Positions 15,710 through 23,133 of a stretch of 42,743 bases of DNA are shown piece after piece. Source of the stretch: an uncultured Clostridia bacterium. GTDB taxonomy: Bacteria; Bacillota; Limnochordia; Darwinibacteriales; DTU012. The notes beneath the pieces are model-generated. The model did not search any database, had not been told where the DNA came from, and was given only the letters and a program-made list of their open reading frames with translations. Within the stretch, counting starts at the first letter, position 1. Each line of letters starts with the position of its first letter. The DNA lies in contig FIZJ01000003.1 of NCBI GenBank assembly GCA_900019385.1, positions 1 through 42,743 on the forward strand, given 5' to 3'. Both the position numbers and the translations under genes were made by a program.

Positions 15710-16729
15710 CTACCTGAATTGATTCAAGAACCGGTGATCATTGATGTAAAACAGCCTGATGTCATTGATGCCGTATTTGAGCATGGCGATTCTTTCAATG
15801 CCCATCCCGAAAGCAAATCCTGAAACCTTGTCAACATCGTACCCAACCTTCGCCAGCACCCGGGGATCCACCATCCCTGAGCCCAGTATCTCCAACCAGC
15901 CTGTGTTGGAACACACCCGGCATCCCCTGCCCCGGCATATGATGCATGAAACATCCACTTCAGCACTGGGTTCGGTGAAAGGAAAATAACTTGGCCTGAA
16001 CCGGGTCCTGGTCTCAGGGCCGAACATCGCCTCGGCGAATGCCTGAAGTGTGCCTTTGAGGTCGGCGAAGGTAATCCCTTCATCGACCAGCAGCCCTTCG
16101 ACCTGATGAAACATGGGCGAATGCGTCAAGTCGGAATCGGCACGGTACACCTTGCCGGGAGCTATAATCCTCACCGGAGGCTCTTGCCGTTCCATGACAT
16201 GGATTTGAACCGGAGATGTCTGGCTGCGGAGCAGAAAGTCTTCTGTGATATAGAACGTATCCTGCATATCCCTTGCCGGATGGTCCTTGGGAATGTTCAA
16301 TGCCTCGAAATTGTAGTAGTCGGTCTCAATCTCCGGTCCTTCCACCACTTTGTAGCCCATAGCGATAAAGATCTGCTTGATTTCGTTCAACACCAGGGTG
16401 AGAGGATGGAGTGCGCCTGATCTGGGCATGCGGCCGGGCAGAGTGATATCCAAAGTCTCTTCCTGCAGGCGCTTTTGCTGGATCAACCGCTCCAGCTGCG
16501 CCTGCTTTTCATCGTAAAGCTGCTCTAGTTCACTTTTAAGGTTGTTGACCATCTGGCCTACCACCGGCCGTTGTTCCGCAGGTATGCCTCCCAATCCCCG
16601 CAGCAGTTGTGTGACTTCTCCCTTTTTACCGAGAAATTTCACCCGCAGCTGCTGCAGCTCTTCCAGGTTTTCAACCTGGCTGCATTCTTCTATGGCTCTC
16701 GCTCTCACGGCTTGAATACTCGCTTCCAT
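15710..16729 (-). CDS. pheS: Phenylalanyl-tRNA synthetase alpha subunit
   Basis: This 339-residue class II synthetase has an N-terminal coiled-coil (about 1-85) and the catalytic core with motif 2 ([15 protein letters not shown]) and motif 3 ([17 protein letters not shown]). It makes Phe-tRNA with PheT. ATG 16729 lies 7 nt after GGAGG; a GTG two codons upstream is less well placed. A complete T-box leader with UUC specifier precedes it. In the motif 2 to 3 region there is a cysteine-rich [16 protein letters not shown] segment, common in Firmicute PheS. Confidence 0.97.
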   Translation of the reverse strand: MEASIQAVRARAIEECSQVENLEELQQLRVKFLGKKGEVTQLLRGLGGIPAEQRPVVGQMVNNLKSELEQLYDEKQAQLERLIQQKRLQEETLDITLPGRMPRSGALHPLTLVLNEIKQIFIAMGYKVVEGPEIETDYYNFEALNIPKDHPARDMQDTFYITEDFLLRSQTSPVQIHVMERQEPPVRIIAPGKVYRADSDLTHSPMFHQVEGLLVDEGITFADLKGTLQAFAEAMFGPETRTRFRPSYFPFTEPSAEVDVSCIICRGRGCRVCSNTGWLEILGSGMVDPRVLAKVGYDVDKVSGFAFGMGIERIAMLKYGINDIRLFYINDHRFLNQFR

Positions 16730-16751
16730 ACCCACACCTCCAGAATATACT

Positions 16752-16985
16752 AAAAAAGCTTTTTACATCCAAGGGACGTAAAAAGCTTCCGCGGTACCAC
16801 CCTAGTTGATTATGCATGAACAGCACAACCCACTCTTCATCCGGTAACGGCGGACATCCGGCCCAGCCTACTCCCAGTTCAGCCGGCAGCTCAAGAGTGA
16901 ATTTCAGCCAACTTGTCCCCCGGTGGGCTCTCAGTCTGCGGCCCGCCGTCCCTGTGGTTTCCATTGGCTTACTTGTCTCTGTCAT
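16752..16985 (-). promoter_or_regulatory. T-box riboswitch, Phe (UUC specifier)
   Basis: The conserved T-box/antiterminator sequence lies at 16789-16805 (AGGGTGGTACCGCGG on the minus strand). It is followed by a 15-bp terminator stem (16756-16770 with 16774-16788) and six T. Stem I shows the AGTA motif (16970-16973), matching helices AGCCAA/TTGGCT and AGAG/CTCT, and UUC at 16899-16901 followed by A in the specifier loop. Uncharged tRNA-Phe should stabilise the antiterminator and allow pheST transcription. Confidence 0.95.
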
Positions 16986-17022
16986 CGCTTTTGACGTTGA
17001 TTTGACATAGACAATGATTGCG

Positions 17023-17133
17023 TCAGTGGAATGTATGAATTTGTAAAGCGGCAAGCTGCTTATACAGCAGATAAGCTGCTATGGAACCGGTAGCTAAGAA
17101 AATCTTCCACACTACTTCAGGTGTCAAGCTCAT
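17023..17133 (-). CDS. yqzL: YqzL-type small protein
   Basis: A 36-codon gene starts at ATG 17133 with GGGTGG about 6 nt upstream and ends TGA at 17023. Its core VWKIFLATGSIAAYLLYKQ matches the pattern I know for the small YqzL family (W-x-x-F-x-x-TG-x-x-x-x-YLLYK). The function is unknown. A good promoter lies 35 bp upstream (17168-17196), so it heads the transcript that continues into the Phe T-box and pheST unless a separate leader promoter exists. In B. subtilis yqzL lies elsewhere, near era and recO. The recognition is from memory of a short motif, so it is not certain. Confidence 0.65.
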   Translation of the reverse strand: MSLTPEVVWKIFLATGSIAAYLLYKQLAALQIHTFH

Positions 17134-17167
17134 TAACTACCACCCTTTTCTGCCCGATGTTAGATCA

Positions 17168-17196
17168 ATTATAACATACAGACAGATGGCTTACAA
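17168..17196 (-). promoter_or_regulatory. Promoter of yqzL (and perhaps pheST)
   Basis: The minus strand has TTGTAA (17191-17196), a 17-bp spacer and TATAAT (17168-17173) with a TG one base upstream (extended -10). The last three bases of the -35 are the TAA stop of the upstream methyltransferase gene. Confidence 0.65.
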
Positions 17197-17994
17197 CTGC
17201 ATAAACCGCCTTTGACGGACCATTTCGTAGATCAGGATGGCTGCCGCGGCTGCAGCGTTCAACGACTCCACATCGTTTGCCAGAGGAATCGACACCTTTG
17301 CCCTGCTGTGCTCTAAGAGATACGGCTGGACGCCATTGGCTTCGTTGCCGATAATCAAGGCGCAGGGCTTGGAAAAATCATGATTGTAATAGGGTACAGC
17401 CCCGCCTAATGCTGCCGCTGCCAAGTTCAGTCCCAGACGCTCACACAGCGCCACACAGCCTTCAGCGGTGACAGAGGCTATTGCCAGTTTCCCGACTGCC
17501 CCCATCGACGCCCGCACAACTTTTGGGTTGAATGGATCGACTGTTCCGTCGACCAACCACAGCCCATCCACCCCTGCTGCCGCTGCCGTCCGGATGATAG
17601 TGCCCAGATTGCCGGGATCCTGGATGCGGTCCAGCACAAGGATCATGCCCTGCTTAAGCTGGGGCTCCCAGTCAACAACCGGCTGCGGCTTCTCCAAAAC
17701 GGCCAGCACACCTTGATCAGCGTCCGTATCGCTGATCTCGCCAAACACCTTCTCGGTGCACAGGTACACACGGGCGCCTGTCCCTGCCGCGATTCGGTCC
17801 AGCAGCCGCCTCCCCCGCTCGCTGACAGTCAGCTTCTTGGTATAGTACAGTTCGCGGACACTGCTGGTGACGCACAAATCCTCCACCAGCCGCAGCCCCT
17901 CCGCAAGATAAAGGCCGTACTCATCGCGGTATCGGCGGCGGTACAGTTTTTTGACAAACTTGATGCGTTCATTTTGACTGCTAGAGATCTCCAC
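17191..17994 (-). CDS. ysgA: TrmH/SpoU-family RNA 2'-O-methyltransferase
   Basis: This 267-residue protein has an N-terminal substrate-binding domain (about 1-90, SSSQNERIKFVKKLYRRRYR) and a C-terminal SPOUT fold with the three family motifs: LVLDRIQDPGNLGTIIRTA, IIGNEANGV, and VSIPLANDVESLNAAAAAAI near the end. It should methylate a ribose 2'-OH in rRNA using S-adenosylmethionine. The location next to pheS matches B. subtilis ysgA, an rRNA methyltransferase of the A-loop region; that target is inferred. GTG 17994 has GAGGAG with 7-nt spacing; the ORF can be read to 18066 but would overlap the rplT terminator. Confidence 0.88.
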   Translation of the reverse strand: MEISSSQNERIKFVKKLYRRRYRDEYGLYLAEGLRLVEDLCVTSSVRELYYTKKLTVSERGRRLLDRIAAGTGARVYLCTEKVFGEISDTDADQGVLAVLEKPQPVVDWEPQLKQGMILVLDRIQDPGNLGTIIRTAAAAGVDGLWLVDGTVDPFNPKVVRASMGAVGKLAIASVTAEGCVALCERLGLNLAAAALGGAVPYYNHDFSKPCALIIGNEANGVQPYLLEHSRAKVSIPLANDVESLNAAAAAAILIYEMVRQRRFMQL

Positions 17995-18013
17995 CGAAAT
18001 ACTCCTCAATAGA

Positions 18014-18040
18014 TAAAAATCCGGATAGAATACCCGGATT
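18014..18040 (-). terminator. Terminator after rplT
   Basis: A 7-bp stem (AATCCGG/CCGGATT, 18018-18024 with 18034-18040) with TTTTTAT on the minus strand, starting 4 bp after the rplT stop. Confidence 0.75.
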
Positions 18041-18043
18041 CTT

Positions 18044-18394
18044 TTACTGTTTCTTGGCCACGGCAACCAGCTGCTTGAACGCTTCGGCGTCGTTGACTGC
18101 CAGATCGGCCAGGATCTTGCGGTTGATCTCCACTCCGTTCGCCTTCAAGCCGGCAATGAAGCGGCTGTAAGACATCCCATTCTGCCTGGCGGCAGCGTTG
18201 ATACGGGCGATCCACAGCTTGCGGAAATCCCGCTTCCTGTTCCGCCGATCACGGTATGCATATGCCAAAGACTTGAGCACCTGTTCGTTCGCGGGACGGA
18301 ACAGTTTGCTCTTGGCACCATAATAACCTTTGGCCAGTTTCAGAATCTTATTGCGGCGTCGGCGTGCTGCAAATCCGCGCTTAACTCTTGACAT
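18044..18394 (-). CDS. rplT: 50S ribosomal protein L20
   Basis: This 116-residue, very basic protein starts [23 protein letters not shown], has the [15 protein letters not shown] segment and ends in the conserved globular C-terminal domain. It binds 23S rRNA early in 50S assembly. It is the last gene of infC-rpmI-rplT; in Firmicutes L20 represses this operon by binding the infC leader. A terminator follows directly. Confidence 0.98.
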   Translation of the reverse strand: MSRVKRGFAARRRRNKILKLAKGYYGAKSKLFRPANEQVLKSLAYAYRDRRNRKRDFRKLWIARINAAARQNGMSYSRFIAGLKANGVEINRKILADLAVNDAEAFKQLVAVAKKQ

Positions 18395-18424
18395 GTCAAT
18401 CTTCCCCCTATCTTCTATTGACCA

Positions 18425-18622
18425 TTAACCATAAGGCAGCATGCGTTTTACCCGCTTGGCGTCGTTACTGTGGATCAAATCACTCTGACGCAGTTTGCGC
18501 TTCCTTTTGGCTGATTTTTTCTCCAGAATGTGGCTCTTATACGCATGATTGCGCACTACTTTGCCGGAGCCGGTAACTTTGAAACGCTTGGCTGCTCCCC
18601 TATGGGTCTTCATTTTAGGCAT
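18425..18622 (-). CDS. rpmI: 50S ribosomal protein L35
   Basis: This 65-residue protein shows the L35 signature: [20 protein letters not shown] at the N-terminus, then a lysine/arginine-rich centre and a VKRMLPYG ending. It lies 34 bp after infC and 30 bp before rplT, with a GGGGG-type site before the ATG. Confidence 0.98.
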   Translation of the reverse strand: MPKMKTHRGAAKRFKVTGSGKVVRNHAYKSHILEKKSAKRKRKLRQSDLIHSNDAKRVKRMLPYG

Positions 18623-18656
18623 AAAAATCCCCCTTAAACATAGGACGCAAACCGAA

Positions 18657-19205
18657 TCAGTTTTCGTCCGCTTTGTTTTTTACTGTTTTGGCATTGTCGG
18701 TCTTTGGTACTAAGATCATGACCATGTTACGTCCTTCCAACTTAGGGACCCGCTCAACAACACCACAGTCTTTGAGATGATCGGCCATTTCATCAAGCTT
18801 TTGTCGGGCCAGTGCCGTGTGGACGATTTCCCTGCCCCGGAAACGTATTGTCACTTTCACTTTGTCTCCGGATTTGAGAAACCGCTCCGCACTTCGAGTC
18901 TTGACCAAGAAATCGTGCTCATCAATTTTCGGGCTCATGCGAAGCTCTTTGATATTGATTACTTTCTGTTTTTTTCTGGCCAACTTGTCACGCTTGCTCT
19001 GCTCATACTTATGTTTGCCGTAATCCATGATCCGGCATACAACGGGCGTGGCATTGGGAGCAACCTCCACCAAATCCAACCCCCGCTCGCCGGCGATGCG
19101 GAGTCCTTCCCGGAGGCTCATGATTCCCAGCTGTTGGCCTGTTTCATCGACGACCCTTACTTCCCGAGCGCGAATCTCCTCGTTAACTCTCAAATCACTG
19201 CTAAT
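18657..19205 (-). CDS. infC: Translation initiation factor IF-3 (probable AUU start)
   Basis: This 182-residue factor has an N-terminal domain ([20 protein letters not shown]), a lysine-rich linker and a C-terminal domain ([20 protein letters not shown]). It binds 30S subunits and checks start-codon pairing. The sequence upstream reads GTG-ATG-CAC-ATT. AAGGGGTG ends 6 nt before the ATT but only 0-2 nt before the ATG/GTG. Starting at ATT 19205 also gives the N-terminus [16 protein letters not shown] that aligns with B. subtilis IF-3. A rare AUU start is classical for infC and lets IF-3 repress its own translation. The longer reading would begin at 19211 or 19214. Confidence 0.95.
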   Translation of the reverse strand: MSSDLRVNEEIRAREVRVVDETGQQLGIMSLREGLRIAGERGLDLVEVAPNATPVVCRIMDYGKHKYEQSKRDKLARKKQKVINIKELRMSPKIDEHDFLVKTRSAERFLKSGDKVKVTIRFRGREIVHTALARQKLDEMADHLKDCGVVERVPKLEGRNMVMILVPKTDNAKTVKNKADEN

Positions 19206-19359
19206 GTGCATCACCCCTTATTTTTAATAAAAAAAAGCAGATCGCCGCAGCCACCCGCTTACACACAAAACACTCATCCATATGGATGTTTCTCGCTTTG
19301 TCAGTTTAACCTTGTGAACTCAGCGTTACAAGGTGAGAAGCGGTGACTTCTACTTAGCA
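19206..19359 (-). promoter_or_regulatory. infC leader, L20-leader type
   Basis: The roughly 150-nt leader contains paired segments ACCTTGT/ACAAGGT, TTCTC/GAGAA and a terminator-like hairpin with a T-tract just before the ribosome site. Position and layout match the L20-responsive leader of Firmicute infC-rpmI-rplT operons. The precise pseudoknot was not modelled. Confidence 0.6.
19229..19259 (-). terminator. Attenuator hairpin in the infC leader
   Basis: An imperfect stem with G-U pairs (19236-19246 with 19250-19259) is followed on the minus strand by TTTTTTTATT, about 15 nt before the infC ribosome site. It is a likely premature terminator in the leader. Confidence 0.6.
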
Positions 19360-19365
19360 ATGACA

Positions 19366-19394
19366 AGTATAGCACATCAGTCACCACTCGTCAA
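19366..19394 (-). promoter_or_regulatory. Promoter of infC-rpmI-rplT
   Basis: The minus strand has TTGACG (19389-19394), a 17-bp spacer and TATACT (19366-19371), located directly after the ytxC stop. Confidence 0.7.
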
Positions 19395-19404
19395 GCATTC
19401 ACAA

Positions 19405-20214
19405 TCACGGACATTTGCAAAACGCATTGCAAATCGCACAACTGTCGCAGATATAGACTCTGGTGCCAAAAATGCTGATGATTGTCTGTTCGACACGGCT
19501 GCCCTGGCACAAGTGGAGCACGATTCGCGCTGGGGCAATCGTGATCAGGGCGCTGATCAGATAATCCTCAAAGTCAAATTCATTGTGATTAATCTCCGAC
19601 AGGATCCCCTGCAGGTAATCCGTTTGGATGGCATTACCATTGACATCGAGGATGCGGAAACTCTCCGGTTGATCAACAATCACATTGACCATGTCAGTCT
19701 TGGGCTCCTGCAGTTCCACAAAATACCGCAGCAGTGTCACAAACTCTTGATACTCCCTTTCCACCAGGTAGTCGTCAACCGCTGAATCCACCGTCTCTTG
19801 GAGAAACTGCCAGAACTCCTTGGCGCGAAAGCGGATGAACCCATCCAGGTTGAGCTGGTCGTTGTCCCTCAAGTATTCGGTCAGAGCGGTATAGACCTGA
19901 TGGTAAAGATGATGCGGGCAGTTTTCCAGGCGCCCGTTTGCATAGTCAAGGATCTGCTTCTGCTCTTCGGGATCAAAATAGCCGTAATTCACCCGCAGGA
20001 GGCGCTTGAACCAAAACAACGACAGCTGGCGGAATATCGCCGCGGCAATGGTGTTGACAACTTTCAGATCCGGCCCGGATCCTTCCTGGCGCGGCAGTTC
20101 CAAAAATGTGTACACGCCTTCGCTGCGCCATTTCCTTTCAGCAAACGCCGCGTCCATGGCCGGCCTCAAGGTATCCATCAACGCGTTGGAAGCGCCTATA
20201 GTCAGGATGGACAT
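19405..20214 (-). CDS. ytxC: Putative sporulation protein YtxC
   Basis: This 269-residue protein matches the YtxC family in the segment LDGFIRFRAKEFWQFLQETV and the following VDDYLVEREYQEFVTLLRYFVELQEPK. It is acidic and soluble with no signal peptide. Its last residues carry four cysteines in the pattern C-x-x-C-x-x-x-x-x-C-x-C (CDSCAICNAFCKCP). The function is not known beyond the link with sporulating Firmicutes. GGTGGGGG precedes the ATG. A sigma-E/sigma-K-like promoter is visible 24 bp upstream (20238-20266). It lies 60 bp after the NHEJ polymerase gene on the same strand. Confidence 0.8.
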   Translation of the reverse strand: MSILTIGASNALMDTLRPAMDAAFAERKWRSEGVYTFLELPRQEGSGPDLKVVNTIAAAIFRQLSLFWFKRLLRVNYGYFDPEEQKQILDYANGRLENCPHHLYHQVYTALTEYLRDNDQLNLDGFIRFRAKEFWQFLQETVDSAVDDYLVEREYQEFVTLLRYFVELQEPKTDMVNVIVDQPESFRILDVNGNAIQTDYLQGILSEINHNEFDFEDYLISALITIAPARIVLHLCQGSRVEQTIISIFGTRVYICDSCAICNAFCKCP

Positions 20215-20237
20215 TGATCCCCCACCTCTCTCGATCT

Positions 20238-20266
20238 AGTATATGGTGCCCCGAAAACTGATATTC
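20238..20266 (-). promoter_or_regulatory. Candidate mother-cell promoter of ytxC
   Basis: The minus strand has GAATATC (20260-20266), 14 bp, then CATATACT (20238-20245). This fits the sigma-E pattern (GNATATT-N14-CATACANT) except for about two bases; the -10 region also fits sigma-K CATANNNTA. Confidence 0.4.
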
Positions 20267-20274
20267 TTTGCGCC

Positions 20275-21183
20275 TTAAGCCCGGCAAAGATCAAGAACAT
20301 GGTCGATAGACTGCTGATCGGCCAATACTGGCTCGAAAAGGTCGCCCACGGCCTTCACCCGCTCTAGAATGGTGGTGATGGTGAAATCCGCCGGATCAAT
20401 CATGTCCAGTTCCTCCCAGCGGACAGGAGTCGACACCGGAGCTTTAGGAAGCGGCCTGGGGCTGTATGCGCCAACGATTGTCTTGCCGGGGAGATTCTGC
20501 AGATGATCGATATACACACCGCGGCGGTTTTTAACCAACCGTTCATTGGTGGCCAGGTCTGGAGCAAGCCGCACCAGCAGCCGTCCAATGAACTCCACCA
20601 GCCGGCAGCTGTCGTCGAATGTGTACTTCGGCAGCAGCGGGATGTATATGTGAATCCCTGTCGCTCCCGATGTCTTCGGGTATCCGCGCAAATCAAGCTC
20701 TGCCAGAACGACTTTCACCTTTTTGGCAATTTGCCTTGCGGCATCAAAACCCAACGGCGCTGTCGGATCCAGGTCAACAATGGCAAAGCTCGGACAGTCC
20801 GGAGCAGCGATGTGGTATGTGGCGGGATGGATTTCCACCACTCCCTGATTCCCCAGCCAGACCAAGGTCGCCAGATCGTTACAGATAATATATTCGATGT
20901 TCCCGCTGTCGGTGACAATGCTTGCCCTGTCCACCCATTCCGGGGCATAGGCGGGACAGTTTTTTTGGTAAAACCCCTGGTTGCGGACTCCATCGGGATA
21001 ACGTGTCAAGGTCAGAGGCCTGTTCGACCAGTACTTCAGCGCCATCGGCCCGATTTCGATGAAGTATCGGATCAAATCGGCCTTGGTCAAGGCCGGAACC
21101 GGCCAGATGATTTTATCCAGATTGGAAAGGGAGATCTGTTTCCCTTCAACCTCTACAAGCTGTTTTGCCATGGGACGCTGCAC
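20275..21183 (-). CDS. ligD: LigD-type polymerase/primase of NHEJ
   Basis: This 302-residue protein is a stand-alone LigD polymerase domain (archaeo-eukaryotic primase fold). It starts with ISLSNLDKIIWP and YPDGVRNQGFYQKN, has the catalytic metal-binding D137-x-D139 in VDLDPTAP, the SGATGIHIY motif with its histidine, and ends near DLCRA. It adds nucleotides, often ribonucleotides, at broken ends before ligation. It overlaps the ligase gene by 31 bp, so the two are coupled; GTG 21183 is preceded by AAGGAAG, and ATG 21171 is an alternative start. No LigD phosphoesterase domain is encoded here. Confidence 0.92.
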   Translation of the reverse strand: MQRPMAKQLVEVEGKQISLSNLDKIIWPVPALTKADLIRYFIEIGPMALKYWSNRPLTLTRYPDGVRNQGFYQKNCPAYAPEWVDRASIVTDSGNIEYIICNDLATLVWLGNQGVVEIHPATYHIAAPDCPSFAIVDLDPTAPLGFDAARQIAKKVKVVLAELDLRGYPKTSGATGIHIYIPLLPKYTFDDSCRLVEFIGRLLVRLAPDLATNERLVKNRRGVYIDHLQNLPGKTIVGAYSPRPLPKAPVSTPVRWEELDMIDPADFTITTILERVKAVGDLFEPVLADQQSIDHVLDLCRA

Positions 21184-22079
21184 TCTTCCTTCCCTGCGCC
21201 TGGAATGAGCCCTGCAAAGCTAGCCTGCCGCAGCCGTCTGGTGTCGGTGTATTCAAGGTAAGTTATCCGGGCGGCAAGCACGGGTTTCACCCACACTGCT
21301 CCAGGGATTGCCGGCGGATCCACCAAAGGGCATGGAGACTCGATCGCAGCCATTCCTTTGCGCAAAATCCCTTTGTCCTGCTGCGAAAACCCTGTGCCGA
21401 CGCTGCCGACATAAACCAGCCGCCCCTGATCATACTGGCCGAGGATCAAGGACTTGAAGCCCGACGGATCGGGTACATAGCCGACAATGACCGCGGCCGT
21501 TTCCAGGCGGCGCTTGATTTTCAGCCAAGCCCGGCTGCGTTTGCCTGGAAGGTAAACACTGTCTTTGCGCTTGGCCATTATTCCCTCGAGATTGAGTTCC
21601 TCAACGGCATGGAAAAACCCGATGCCACTGCCTTCGACAGCTTTTGACAAAAAAACCCGCCCCGGGGGCAGCCCATCAAGTGCCGACATCAGAAGGGACC
21701 GCCGCTCCACCAGGGGCAGGCCCAATAGATAGCGATCGTCGAGATACAGAAGGTCGAAAACCGCATAACTCGTCGCGATGCCTGCTTTGCCTTTGAAACT
21801 AGACTGCAGCAGAGAAAAACTGGGCCGTTGATCAGCAGCGAAGGCGATCAGTTCACCGTCAAGGATGCAGCGGGCGGGCATTTGTTTCAAGGCTGCGGCA
21901 ATCTCGGGGAAATTGCTCGTGAGCTCTTTGCGGTTGCGGCTGAACAGTTTCACATCTCCATCGCAGTAAGCCAGACAGCGGTAGCCATCCCATTTGACTT
22001 CAAACAGGTGGTCACCGGAATCAAAAGGCTCTGGGCAATCCACAGCCAGCATCGGTTCCAGCGGTTTATGAAACAACAT
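21153..22079 (-). CDS. ATP-dependent DNA ligase of NHEJ (LigD ligase domain)
   Basis: This 308-residue ligase has the nucleotidyltransferase motif I VKWDGYR with lysine K29 that carries AMP, motif III (VFDLLYL), motif IV (EGIMAKR), motif V (RAWLKIKRR), and an OB fold at the C-terminus (about 200-308). It seals double-strand breaks held by Ku. ATG 22079 begins inside the last codons of ku (14-bp overlap), and the downstream polymerase overlaps its end. The ORF can be read to 22154 but that extension lies wholly in ku and lacks family similarity. In Bacillus the ligase and polymerase are one protein; here they are separate. Confidence 0.93.
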   Translation of the reverse strand: MLFHKPLEPMLAVDCPEPFDSGDHLFEVKWDGYRCLAYCDGDVKLFSRNRKELTSNFPEIAAALKQMPARCILDGELIAFAADQRPSFSLLQSSFKGKAGIATSYAVFDLLYLDDRYLLGLPLVERRSLLMSALDGLPPGRVFLSKAVEGSGIGFFHAVEELNLEGIMAKRKDSVYLPGKRSRAWLKIKRRLETAAVIVGYVPDPSGFKSLILGQYDQGRLVYVGSVGTGFSQQDKGILRKGMAAIESPCPLVDPPAIPGAVWVKPVLAARITYLEYTDTRRLRQASFAGLIPGAGKEECSVPWQNSL

Positions 22080-22875
22080 GCTGTTCTTCCCGCTCACGTC
22101 TGGCTTGCTCCTCCGCCGCTTTGAGCGAGGCTTCCAGCGCCGCCACCAAGTCAATGACTCGTCCCGGTTCCGGTGGCTCGGCCGCCACTACACCGTGATC
22201 TCCAGCAATCTTGGCGTCGATCAAGTCAATCAAGGCTTTGCGGTAACTGTTCTCATACTGGCTTGGCTCGAACTTGGACGTCTGGCTGTTGATCAAAGCC
22301 ACCGCCATTTCCATTTCTCTGCTTCCGATTTGGACATGCTCCGGTCTCACAAGCGCGTGCGCAGGCCGGATCTCTGCAGGATAGAACATGGTTTCCAGAG
22401 CCATCAGATCCTGGTAGACCCGGATCGCGGCCAGCACTTGCTTGGTACGGATCACCACCCGAGCCAGGGCGATCTTTCCCGTCTGTTCCATCGCCGAACG
22501 CAGCAGTTGATAAGCTTTCGCCCCTGGATTGACCGGTTCCAGGTAATATGTTTTATCGAAATAAATGGGATCGATCTCCGCCAAATCGACGAAATCGAGG
22601 ATATCGATGGTTTTCGCAGCTTCCACAGCCACACCGGCAAAGTCTTCTTCGGTCAGCACCACATACTGCCCTTTGGCGAATTCGAACCCCCGCACAACAT
22701 CTTCCTGCCCCACCTCAGTACGGCAGGCCGGGCAGTATTTCTGGTAGCGGATGGGTGTGTGGCATTTGCTGTGCAGGTAGTTGAACTTCAGATCCTGCCG
22801 CTCGGTAGCGGTGTAAAGCTTCACCGGGATATGGACCAGGCCAAAACTGATCGCTCCACTCCACAGGCTGCGCAC
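22066..22875 (-). CDS. ku: Ku DNA end-binding protein
   Basis: This 269-residue bacterial Ku begins RSLWSGAISFGLVHIPVKLY and contains the DLKFNYLH, CxxC-containing (CPACRTEVGQEDVVRG) and YYLEP motifs of the Ku core ring. It ends in a short charged, probably helical tail (AALEASLKAAEEQARREREEQ). As a homodimer it threads onto DNA ends and recruits the ligase. GTG 22875 is preceded by AAGGAGG with 8-nt spacing, so the six-residue longer reading is less likely. It is the first gene of ku-ligase-polymerase. In Bacillus the homologous genes serve spore DNA repair. Confidence 0.95.
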   Translation of the reverse strand: MRSLWSGAISFGLVHIPVKLYTATERQDLKFNYLHSKCHTPIRYQKYCPACRTEVGQEDVVRGFEFAKGQYVVLTEEDFAGVAVEAAKTIDILDFVDLAEIDPIYFDKTYYLEPVNPGAKAYQLLRSAMEQTGKIALARVVIRTKQVLAAIRVYQDLMALETMFYPAEIRPAHALVRPEHVQIGSREMEMAVALINSQTSKFEPSQYENSYRKALIDLIDAKIAGDHGVVAAEPPEPGRVIDLVAALEASLKAAEEQARREREEQHVVS

Positions 22876-22965
22876 CAAGGATCCCTCCTTCAAACCGGAC
22901 TTCGCTTTTAGTCTCTGCCCGTGGGAACCAGATTAACCACTGGGATCAATGCCTGTTCTGGAAAA

Positions 22966-22992
22966 TAAAAAAAGGACAGCTTCCTGCCATCC
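22966..22992 (-). terminator. Probable terminator after tRNA-Cys
   Basis: A short bulged hairpin (CAG/CTG and GGA/TCC pairs) is followed by eight T on the minus strand, starting about 17 bp after the tRNA 3' end. The stem is weak but the T-tract is strong. Confidence 0.4.
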
Positions 22993-23008
22993 CATTGAGA
23001 ATATCAAT

Positions 23009-23082
23009 TGGAGGCGGCACCCAGATTCGAACTGGGGATCGAGCTTTTGCAGAGCTCTGCCTTACCACTTGGCCATGCCGCC
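23009..23082 (-). tRNA. tRNA-Cys (anticodon GCA)
   Basis: A full cloverleaf is visible on the minus strand. The 7-bp acceptor stem is GGCGGCA/TGCCGCC. The anticodon loop CTGCAAA, on a GAGCT/AGCTC stem, gives anticodon GCA. The T-arm is CCCAG-TTCGAAT-CTGGG. The discriminator base U73 is typical of tRNA-Cys, and CCA is encoded (23009-23011). Confidence 0.95.
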
Positions 23083-23104
23083 TTGGTCAGAATCAGCACT
23101 TGTT

Positions 23105-23133
23105 ATTTTACCACCCGATCGGCCCCATGTCAA
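23105..23133 (-). promoter_or_regulatory. Promoter of tRNA-Cys
   Basis: The minus strand has TTGACA (23128-23133), a 17-bp spacer and TAAAAT (23105-23110), placing the start about 16 bp before the mature tRNA. Confidence 0.7.

Noticed and set aside
16671-17054. A 127-codon reading frame across the pheS leader
   Set aside because: It runs through the Phe T-box and into yqzL in another frame; the T-box structure explains the sequence.
22078-22911. A 277-codon plus-strand reading frame opposite ku
   Set aside because: It mirrors ku exactly, and its composition is that of an antisense shadow with no family motif.
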